Of a stretch of 64,000 nt of DNA, positions 56,210 to 64,000 are shown piece by piece. How positions within the stretch are numbered: the stretch's first letter is position 1; the number at the start of each line of letters is the position of its first letter. The DNA comes from Limnephilus marmoratus (lineage: Eukaryota; Arthropoda; Insecta; Trichoptera; Limnephilidae), in the NCBI GenBank assembly GCA_917880885.1, contig OU862928.1:7583721-7647720 (forward strand), written 5' to 3'. The notes beneath the pieces are model-generated. The model was not told the origin of the DNA. It saw nothing but the letters and a program-made list of their open reading frames with translations, and ran no database searches. Both the position numbers and the translations under genes were made by a program.

Positions 56210-59200
56210 ATGTTGCGGCTGATCCTGTTGACTGGGATCTTTATCAATGGTATTCTGCTTACCTGTGGAGGAAAAGCAAAAGGCGTAAGTTATAATCAAC
56301 TTATTATTAATATTTTTTATCAAAGCCGAGATATCAGAGACCTATTAATGGTCTATAAGATAATTCATAACTTTATTGATAGCCCAAACTTACTACAAAA
56401 TATTCATTTTTGATGTTCGATCTCCGGATACATGTTATATCCCTAAGAGCAATAAAATTACCTTGAAAATGTATTTATTTTTTTATAAAGAATATATGAA
56501 TAGTATATAAATATATATAATAGTATATAATAATATATGAATATATATAATAGTATATAAATATATATAATAGTATATAATAATATACTATTATATAATA
56601 ATATAATAGTATATAATAATATACTATTATATAATAATATAATAGTATATAAATATATATAATAGTATATAATAATATATGAACAGTATAAAGAAGCTTT
56701 GACTGTCCAACTAGGAAGGTCTCCCGTTCTAGGACAGTCAAATTTAAGGTGAGACATAACCACGTTTATCGGGGGTTTGCCCGAGGCTCACATTTTATTT
56801 ATTTATTTATTTATTACGGACCAATAGTCCAATTAACAATATAACAATAACACGAATAGAAAAATAAAAGAGAGATCACAATGAAAGGAGATTACATATA
56901 GATGAAGAGCATTGACAAAATACATATAATATAAAAGTACATAGAGAAGATAACTACAAGTAGCTTGAAGATAGATTTAAAAAGACTTTAAAAAACCACA
57001 TTGCGTAACGACTGCCGAAAGTCATTTAGGCTTACACCAAAAAATTCAATGCTTTGATTTGCGTTGACAAGTCTCGACATTCTGGATAAAGGAGAATGAT
57101 ATCTATAATTAGTAGAATGTTGATTGAGGAACAGCAATTCATTATTTAATTTATTTTGGTGAATTCGTAATTGAATTATCATTTTTATTTCCATGCCTCA
57201 CAAGGGATGCGAGTTATTTATATTTTAGATTAATAAAACAGTATGTTGCCATCATTTTTTTTAACGTACAACGTCTTTAAATATTGTAATACATTGTACA
57301 ACTATAGTTAGCGGTGAGCACCAGACTTTATTTTTTTAGACAATGAATTAATAACTTCGGGAGGTATTCATTTAGAAACATCTTAAAAATTAGTAACACG
57401 TTCTTCAGAATTAATTAAAATGAACCCGGCGGAAAGGTCGAATCTCCAGGTCTGCTAGGGTGAATTTGACCTTACGTCTGTCCAATATGCCATGCCGCGG
57501 GTGCATAATTGTTTACACATTTTCTTCACTTACGTCGTTAAGATTCCCACATTATTTTTCTTTTCTTTGATAGGGCAAATTCGACAGTAGGTCTGTCCAA
57601 TACATGGGTCGCGTGTCGATATTTGTATACACGGCTTCTTTACTTACGTCGTTAAGATTCTGAATATATTTTAGGGTATAGTGTCGTCTTAATGCTTATT
57701 TATAAGAAGAAGCTGTAGCACATTTAATAGATTATGCCTAAATAACGATGTGTATAATATAATATAATATATAATATATTATATAATATAATATATAAAA
57801 AGAGTATTATATATTATATAATATAATATATTATATATTATATTATAATATAATATAATATATAATATATTATATAATATAATATATAATATATTATATA
57901 ATATAATATATAATACTCTTTTCATCACACGAAACTGTGATGAAAAGAGTATCCTACCCACCCCTTATATCCTTTTCCTTCACAGAACTTTCTCTCCTTT
58001 TTTTCCTAAAAAGACCGTCCACACAGCATCCCTGGCCCATAAGGCCCTGAGGGGAATTATTTTCTTCAGGGCCTTCTATATGGAGCTTATGTTATGTTAA
58101 ATGGAATACTGAACACCTTGAGCTGGGCGACTGGAGTGGTTCAGTAGCAGGTATACTGAATTGAGTTGCCTGCTAGCTTCCTGGGTCATTTTAAGAGTGT
58201 CGGCGACCAAAGTGGCCAGTGGTAGGAGTATTTTTTAGAACAGGAAAGTAGGCATTGTGGATATCAAATTAAGTATTCATACTTATGAAAAACAAAAGCA
58301 ATCAAAATCGTGGGTCATGATGAACGCAATATATAAACTTTGTCGAAAATGCCCAAATATATAAATGTTATTTGTTTGTTTTAGAAAACGGTTTTTATGG
58401 ATTGGGAAAAGTTAGTAGACTGTCCTGGCTTCGTTAATAAAGACATCAACTCGGAAAACGTGACTGTCTTCAGAGGCGGTGCCACCGCTTTTTCCCTGCA
58501 AGGCTCTTTAATAGTAGAGACGGATATCATTACACCTCCGCTTAAGGTAAAAGCATAATTATTTCATAATATGTAAGCCTGGGGTGTGTTAATAACCTCA
58601 AACTTGATAGGCTGAAGTTTATTTTTATTTTTTTATTATTGTTTAAAAATGGCAATGGCATACAAGTGAATTTATACCCGCTAAGCTACTGCAAGTAGCT
58701 TGTCAGCAGGAGATTATTCCACAGAAAAGAATTTTACAACAATAAATTAAATAATCATAAATGCATTAGCATGAAATAACATAAACCAATGGACGCAATT
58801 TATATTTTTCTCCGATTGCTTTTTTGGTGGCCATTTTGAATATTTTCCGCCGAAATTAAAACAATCATACCTCCGAAGACACAAACTGATTATAGTTCTA
58901 TACGCCAATGAATTCACTTATCTTCTGTCAATTATCACATATTCGTAGGATTTATAAAAACAATAGGTAGGTATAATAAAATCGTTAACTTCTACTTAAT
59001 TTTTTTTTTTTTTTTTTACATTAACTCCACACAGGAGGCCCTGAGGAAAATAATTTCCCTCAGGGCCTATGTCATCTGGGATGCTGTGTGGAGGGTATTT
59101 TTGAGGAGAGTAAGTAATGAACATTGGTCTTGAAGAGACCCATGTTGTAGGAAGGAGGAAACACAGAGGTCAGCAAATCATTCCACAGCCGAGCTGTTGA

Positions 59201-62200
59201 ACACAAGAACGAGTCGAAGCTGTCAGTCTGTTAAGATGGGAGAATCTATCAAACGGACTGCCCGTTTCTGTAGAGTCGAGGGTATTTTTCAGGTATTTTG
59301 GAGCTCCAGACCAGAGGTGGCTGCCAAATTCAACCGTGGGGCGCACTTACAAATAAGGTAAAATTTGCCAAAATCTGATTGTCGGTCAGGTGCTCTCACC
59401 ACTGAGCTATGGCGGCTTATCTAATACCTGCCAAATAATTCAATATAATATACTAGTAAGCCGCCATAGCTCAGTGGTGAGAGCACCTGACCGGCAATCA
59501 GAAGGACACGGGTTCAAGTCCCGTTGGCGGCAAGTATCTTTTCTTGGAAGATTTTTTCAATGTAGATGAGTGTTTCAGGCTGATAATTATTGCTTATAAT
59601 AAATAAATTGTGGTTACAAACAAAGTTATTGTTTTATTTCAGTTAATATGTCAAACCACAAAGTGACTGCTTTCTACCAAAATATTTCTTCATTACATTG
59701 CTTTTCACAAACAGCCAGCGTGTCATCTTGGAATCGGAAGGAAGTTTGAAGTTGGTAACGAGAAGGAATTTGTTTTTCAGATAACGTTGGCGATAAACCG
59801 ACAGATGCCAGGCGGGGGCAGCTACCGCCTGCTGTCATATGAGGTGGACGACTTCTGCGATAAGATCCTGCAGGTAGGCAGTCCCTGGGAGTCCTACATG
59901 AGGGCCTTGAAGCCCCTGCCGCCAGAACGCTGTCCCATCTACAAGGTATCATAACTGAACACCCATTTACTTTATTCGTATCATGCGCACTTTTAGGCTG
60001 ACAAGTTCACTCCATGGTGGTGGGACTTAACTCTTTCTTTTGTACTGTCGATCCCCCCCATTAAGGGGTGGGATAGACCCTGTCTCTGCATTCAGCCAAG
60101 CGGCGATGTATTGGAACGGGCAACATATCGTAATGACATGTAGTACTTCACTGCCAAATGCTGGGTTTTGTCCTACGCACTGCGAGAAATACGGGTTCTC
60201 ACAATACTATACAATGCATTGGTTAGGAGTAGGCTTATGAGTGGATCGGTGGTTTGGACCCCACACCAATTGAAGTATTCCCCTCATGTTGGAGAAGGTT
60301 CAGAAGAAATTTCCGAGATTTTTCTGCCTGTAGTACGAAGTATGGCTACTGCCCGTGACTCTACCCTGCCGACTTTCTCTGCTCGGTATGAACCATCTAC
60401 GGGTCAGAAGAGATGTGCTCATTGTAACACATTTCTTCAGACTGATTCGGGAATGGTGCGAAAATTCGACTATCATGGAGAGCATTATTTTGTATGTTTC
60501 TGATGATAATCTTTGTCACCGACAGCGTAGGCTGTTTTATCTCCCGGCTAACAGAACTAACTTGCCAGTGGTCATGCCAGCCGGGAGAGCTGTTCTTTTG
60601 TTAAATAGAATCAATTCGAATATCAACATGCTTAGCATCAGTGAAGCACAATTTAAATGACAAGCTTTGTTGATGTTAGTATAAAAAGCTTTGAAATGTT
60701 AACTTTGTAATGTTTGTCATGTTTTTATATTATTTTTAAAGGAAAATAATTTCCCTCAGGACCTATGTCATCTTAGGGAATGCTGTGTGGAGGGTTTTTT
60801 TTGGGAAAGGAAGGCAACGAGGTTCTGGGAAGGAAATAGGTATGAGGGGTGGGTAGGAATCTGAGAGTCAGTGTCCAGGACATATGAATCCGTCCCTCCA
60901 ACTGCGGTGCAAGGCAATGGGTTGAGGGATTCTGACTGGAGAGGACAAAAGACCTCCTTCAACCAGTTTATCTTGATCCGACCCACCATGCAGCAGGTGG
61001 GCAGACGCAATTTGAGAGGCAAATATGGGTACCGGCACTACGGAAACCATTTATTAGATAATCAACACTCCTGTCATAGATCACCCCAAGTGGTTCGCTA
61101 CGTTAAGGGTGCCCGTGTTCAAGGAGATGAGGTTTGTCTAGGTCTTGGCGGTCAATGTGCTTGTCCACTAAATGCATGGCGGGCCGGATCGAGAGAGATT
61201 GGTTGAGGGAGACCTAATCTAGACCCATCGCCTTGCACCGCAGTTGGAGGGTTGAATTTATACGTCTGTCACTTCTAGACACATTGATTCCAGATTCCTA
61301 CCCACCTCTCATACCCTTTTCCTTCCCAGAATGTCTTCTCCTTCCTTTCCCTAAAAAGATCCTCCACACAGCATCCCAAAGATGACGTAGGCCCTTAAGG
61401 AAATTATTTTCCTCAGGTCCTCCTGTGTGGAGCTATAGTAAAAAGCAATAAATGAATAAATATATTTTACTAGCTGGTTGCCGGCATGCGTTGCTATGCC
61501 ATTTAATAAAGAAATTGTTTCTCCCCTCTCACGTTCCCACTCCGCCTCCTCAACCTTCCTTCTCCCCACTACACTCCCCCTTTCACCGGTCCCGCGAACC
61601 CCCCTTCCGAGTTCCCCCTCTCCCCTCTCCCCTCTCCCCTCTCCCCTCCCCACTCCCCGCTCCCGCATTCCATACATTCAGTTTTAAAACAGCTCGCGTG
61701 CCACCTATTGCAATTTTTTCATACAAATTTCATAATGCCAGAGCTCACCAATAGTTTTATACAAACCTTGTCCTGACAATAACGAACACAACATTAAAAG
61801 AATTATCCAATTTGGTGGAGTCGTTCGGAAGTTATGCGCGTACATACATTTCGGGGATTCATTTTTATTTATAGAGATTGAAGAAGAAGATAAAATAAGA
61901 ATATGAAAGAGAACAAGATACAGAAAACAGAAAAAAGACAATGGTCGCAACAGGGACTCGAACCCAGACCTCTCGTCTCACCGGGACGTGCGTGTTAACC
62001 AATTTCGCTATTGCCACCTTCTGTCAAGCCGTCATAATAGTCAATCTCATATTTCAAATTTTAGAATTAACAATATTATCTTTAACTAATTATTTTTCCA
62101 TTCTATTATTATGTTCTTTTTCATATTTTCGTTTAGATTATTATTGTTATCTTCTTCTTCAGTGATATATTACATTGATGGGAATAACCTTCAAAAGTTA

Positions 62201-62447
62201 TAAAAAGAGAGGTTTTGTTATAAAAAATTAAACATATTTTACTTATTTCTTTTTTCAGCAAGAATACAGTGTAGACGGTGTACAGAATGACTTGAACAAA
62301 GTGGAGCTGACCAAGGACCTGGTGGGGAAATACATCGCCACTATAGAGCTCTCCAGGCCGATGGGGGAACCCACCATGCCGGGATTTTCCACTCCCCTCA
62401 CCAAATTCGTGTGCAAAAACTTGCATTTTATTGTCGATACTGAATAG
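56210..62447 (+). CDS. Gene C: paralogue of genes A and B (four exons)
   Basis: Exons 56210-56284, 58385-58546, 59781-59945 and 62259-62447, phase 0, 196 residues. Signal peptide MLRLILLTGIFINGILLTCG; NVT sequon at residue 50; cysteines 38, 105, 130 and 186. Blocks WEKLVDCPGFVNKD, DDFCDKIL, ERCPIYK, KYIATIELSRPMGEP and FVCKNLHFIVD. Identity is 86% to B and 82% to A by hand count. Exon 3 has Val for Lys after ILQ, which creates CAGGTAGGC, an extra in-frame donor. Introns 2 and 3 carry a LINE tail, a tRNA-like gene, a LINE fragment, an inverted pair of family W and a Helitron. The frame is intact. Same inferred DUF1091/CheA-B-like family; secreted, ligand unknown. Confidence 0.8.
56470..56695. 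repeat. AT-rich palindromic repeat, intron 1 of gene C
   Basis: Alternating AATAGTATATAATAATATA and TATATATAATAGTATATAAA words. The open frames through it encode only Ile/Tyr/Leu and are not genes. Confidence 0.9.
56795..57235 (-). pseudogene. LINE 3' end
   Basis: The minus strand reads LNNELLFLNQHSTNYRYHSP, FFGVSLNDFRQSL and LRNVVF, followed by a 3' UTR that ends in an (AATAA) tail next to TTATTTATTTATTTATTTAT. Confidence 0.6.
57745..57912. repeat. Palindromic TA-rich repeat
   Basis: Blocks of TAATATAATATATAATATAT in both orientations, split by AAAAAGAGTATTATA, a word that recurs in the adjacent hairpin. Confidence 0.9.
57913..57952. repeat. Perfect 17-bp hairpin, 6-nt loop
   Basis: ATACTCTTTTCATCACA, loop CGAAAC, then the exact reverse complement. 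It marks the junction between the TA-rich repeat and a family-W fragment. Confidence 0.9.
57953..58100 (+). mobile_element. Family W copy 6, 3' part only
   Basis: From CCTACCCACCCCTTATATCC to CTTCTATATGGAGCTTATGT. The outer stem of the tail is degraded. Confidence 0.7.
59010..59362 (-). pseudogene. 3' end of the LINE that shares family W's tail
   Basis: Reverse-read it matches 10500-10955: GTTGAATTTGGCAGCCACCT, GGAGCTCCAAAATACCTGAA, CGGCTGTGGAATGATTTGCT, then the perfect double-stem tail and poly(A). It lies in intron 2 of gene C. Confidence 0.8.
59372..59427 (-). pseudogene. Inverted 5' half of the tRNA-like gene
   Basis: Reverse-read: AAGCCGCCATAGCTCAGTGG, TGAGAGCACCTGACCGACAA, TCAGA, then unrelated sequence. 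It matches the first two thirds of the intact copy at 59460 with one change. Confidence 0.7.
59460..59532 (+). tRNA. tRNA-like gene, possibly a pseudogene (apparent anticodon GGC)
   Basis: Folds as a 73-nt cloverleaf: acceptor GCCGCCA/TGGCGGC is perfect (7 bp), D-stem GCTC/GAGC, T-arm ACGGG-TTCAAGT-CCCGT is perfect, A-box and B-box good, discriminator A. The anticodon stem CCTGA/TCAGA has one mismatch, and the loop CCGGCAA lacks the invariant U33. Read literally the anticodon is GGC (Ala), but the G3-U70 pair required for alanine identity is absent (C3-G70). It is more likely a tRNA pseudogene or tRNA-derived SINE head than a working tRNA-Ala. Confidence 0.5.
60040..60745 (+). pseudogene. LINE reverse transcriptase C-terminal fragment, intron 3 of gene C
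   Basis: Across frameshifts it reads TILYNALVRSRLMSGSVVWT, PHQLKY, RRDVLIVTHFFRLIREW and RRLFYLPANRTNLPVVMPAG then RAVLLLNRINSNI. It ends with the tail words shared with introns 3 of genes A and B, in which this coding part has been lost. Confidence 0.8.
60738..61016 (-). mobile_element. Family W copy 7
   Basis: Minus-strand body and tail (CACCATGCAGCAGGTGGGCA at the inner end). Directly head-to-head with copy 8. Confidence 0.8.
61017..61450 (+). mobile_element. Family W copy 8
   Basis: Plus-strand copy from GGCAAATATGGGTACC to GTGTGGAGCTATAGTAAAAA. With copy 7 it makes a long imperfect inverted repeat with arms of about 280 bp. Confidence 0.8.
61470..61877 (-). mobile_element. Nonautonomous Helitron (408 bp)
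   Basis: Reverse-read it begins TCTCTATAAATAAAAATGAA after A and ends GCCGGCAACCAGCTAG before T. The 3' hairpin is GGCAT-AGCAACGC-ATGCC, as in the 22151 element. The interior holds CTCCCC tracts shared with the 26.1- and 36.3-kb elements. Confidence 0.8.
61878..62165. mobile_element. Foldback element with tRNA-like core, second copy
   Basis: The left arm (TGAAGAAGAAGATAAAAT, AATATGAAAGAGAACAAGAT) is inverted at 62112-62163 (GTTCTTTTTCATATTTTCGT, TATCTTCTTCTTCA). Between them, on the minus strand, is a tRNA-like stretch with GAAATTGGTTAACACGCACG and the B-box GGGTTCGAGTCCC. Relative of the 3427-3810 element. Confidence 0.65.
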
Positions 62448-62674
62448 TCATATTATATATTACAGAATACATGAGAAGAAATGTACGCAGATATTTTACT
62501 GTCCTTCTAATGACCTTCCTCTTCACCATCTCCTATCCATTCCACATTTCTTTCAGACATACAATGTTCCCCAAATTGGGATGCCATAGTTCCACTGGAT
62601 CTGGACGGTTTGGACTCTTGTTGTTTTCATGGGACCCATCTCTCAAAAGGTAATAATAATAATAATAATCTACA

Positions 62675-63015
62675 TTCAATTTGGGAGGCGGGAATGGGTA
62701 CCGCCGCCCCGGGAACATTTATTGGATAACCAACACCTCTGCCATAGGTCACCCCAAGTGGTTCGCTACGTTTGGTGATTTAGCAGGGGTGCCCGGGTTC
62801 ATGGGGTGAAGTTTGTCTAGGTCTTGGAGGTGGATGACCAGGACACACTGAACCCCAGATTCCTACCCACCCCTTAAACCCTTTTCCTTCCCATAACTCT
62901 CCTCTCCTTCCTTTCCTTAAAAAAAAAACCCTCCACACAGCATCCCCAAAGATGACATAGGCCCTAAGGAAAATTATTTTCCTCAGGGCCTCCTGTGTGG
63001 AGCTCATGTAAAAAA
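62675..63015 (+). mobile_element. Family W copy 9
   Basis: From GAGGCGGGAATGGGTACC to GTGTGGAGCTCATGTAAAAA, with an internal deletion after GTCTTGGAGG. The double-stem tail is well kept. Confidence 0.8.
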
Positions 63016-63034
63016 ATATATATATACATATATA

Positions 63035-63430
63035 TCTAAAAATCTTTTGTCACGGTGTTTGTGGTCGCACTCCTTCAAAACGGCTCGACCGATTTTTAGG
63101 AAATTTTTATGTATATTTGGTAGGTATAAGAGTAGGTCGTAAATATTTCATACCGCTAGATTTTTTTCAATTTTTTTAGCAAAAATTTTTGTTTTGTATT
63201 TTTTTTTGACATCAAAAAATACCTATAACCCCAAATTTTCACCCTTCTACCACCACCCTCCCATTTTTTAATCACGATTTTAGTATTTTTGTATGAACAA
63301 ATTTAACCGTCGTTCGTATTTCAAACGGAACGAAATTATTTATGTTGTTGAATGACAGATGGCGCTATGTCCGCCTCATCGAAGTTTCGTCCAGACTATA
63401 TGACAGAACAACGTTTGCTGGTTCAGCTAG
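63035..63430 (+). mobile_element. Nonautonomous Helitron (396 bp)
   Basis: Starts TCTAAAAATCTTTTGTCACG after A and ends TTGCTGGTTCAGCTAG before T. The 3' hairpin is weak. It separates family W copies 9 and 10. Confidence 0.65.
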
Positions 63431-63454
63431 TAAAATATATATATACATGTATAT

Positions 63455-63868
63455 TTTTTACATTAGCCTCATACGGAAATGAGGAAAATAATTCCCATCA
63501 TGGCTTATGTCATCTTTGGGGATGCTGTGAAGAGGGTCTTTTTGGAGGAAAGGAAGGAGATGAAATTCTAGGAAGGAAAAAGGTATGAGGGGTGGGTAGT
63601 AATCTGGGGGCGGTGTCTCCAGGAGTTACGGACGTATGAATCCATCCCTCCAACTGTAGTGCATGCGGTGTTCCGAGAGAGTCCCGCTGGAGAGGTTAAA
63701 AGGTCTCCCTAACCAAGTCTCTCCCGATCCGGCCTACCATGCATCTGGTGGGCAGATACGTCCACCATCAAGACTCGGACAAACCTCACCCCATGAACCC
63801 GGCATCCCTGCTAAGTTGCCAAATGTAGAGAACCACTTGGGGTGACCTGTGGCAGAGTCAACAAATAA
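63455..63868 (-). mobile_element. Family W copy 10
   Basis: Minus-strand, nearly full length, from a poly(T) at 63458 to GGTGACCTGTGGCAGAG. Confidence 0.75.
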
Positions 63869-63884
63869 AATTTTAAAAAAGTAT

Positions 63885-64000
63885 ATGTGTATGGGTACCG
63901 CCTGGGGAACCTTTTATTGGATAACCAACACCTCTGCTATAGGTCACCCCAAGTAGTTCACTTCGTTGGGTGACTTAGCAGGGGTGTCCGGGTTCATGGG
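63885..64000 (+). mobile_element. Family W copy 11, cut by the window end
   Basis: Plus strand, from GTATGGGTACCGCCTGGGGA onward. Head-to-head with copy 10. Confidence 0.75.

Larger units (their letters stand above)
53865..62580 (+). repeat. Duplicated unit C (about 8.7 kb)
   Basis: Starts at ATAAATTCACCTTTCC and ends at TTCCCCAAATTGGGATGCC. It lacks the A/B-shared segment of intron 3 (32030-32280 and 50930-51180) and the intron 2 family-W insertion. Confidence 0.8.

Noticed and set aside
56458..56763. 101-codon frame rich in Ile, Tyr and Leu
   Set aside because: It is the translation of an AT-rich palindromic repeat.

Overview
The window is eukaryotic genomic DNA, AT-rich and packed with decayed transposable elements, with genes split into short GT-AG exons. 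An insect is clear from the element families (Jockey-like, RTE-like and mariner-type remnants) and from a 3' piece of the F-box/WD40 gene supernumerary limbs (slmb). The frequent TAGGTACCTAC-type words, the Helitron termini and the GC-rich coding exons suggest a lepidopteran, but this is only inference. No bacterial genes, operons or CRISPR arrays are present.

Layout. (1) 1-5.3 kb: the 3' end of slmb, plus strand. An exon at 1666-1819 encodes the last WD40 blade; a probable tiny terminal exon at 5096-5106 carries the stop. The intron between them holds a Jockey-like pseudogene, a tRNA-like foldback element and an 18-bp minisatellite. (2) 5.3-22.9 kb: no gene seen. It holds foldback and TTAA-flanked elements, a three-copy MITE family, minisatellites, a cluster of heat-shock-element-like motifs, an RTE reverse transcriptase frame that lacks one catalytic Asp codon, a tRNA-derived SINE and a Helitron. 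(3) 22.9-62.6 kb: three direct copies (A, B, C) of a roughly 9-10 kb unit. Each carries one four-exon gene for a 196-residue secreted protein with a signal peptide, four conserved cysteines and one conserved N-glycosylation sequon. The proteins resemble the insect DUF1091/CheA-CheB-like secreted families (inference). Between A and B lies a long open Jockey-like reverse transcriptase frame and an 8-kb stretch without a confident gene. (4) 62.6-64 kb: alternating-orientation copies of one dispersed repeat (called family W here) around a Helitron.

The three paralogues are the biological centre of the window. By hand count they are 80% (A-B), 82% (A-C) and 86% (B-C) identical in protein. Exon boundaries and phases are the same in all three. 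Exons 1-3 differ in an ordinary way, but exon 4 of copy A differs from B and C almost only by amino-acid-changing substitutions. Copy B has four successive 41-bp-spaced splice acceptors before exon 2, and copy C has a private in-frame splice donor inside exon 3. Because the units are paralogous, several insertions (a Helitron, a mariner-type element, a SINE, a solo LTR) can be dated and bounded exactly by comparison with the empty site in a sister copy.

All coordinates, repeat counts and identity counts were made by eye. Family assignments for the secreted proteins and most element fragments rest on recognised motifs, not on searches.
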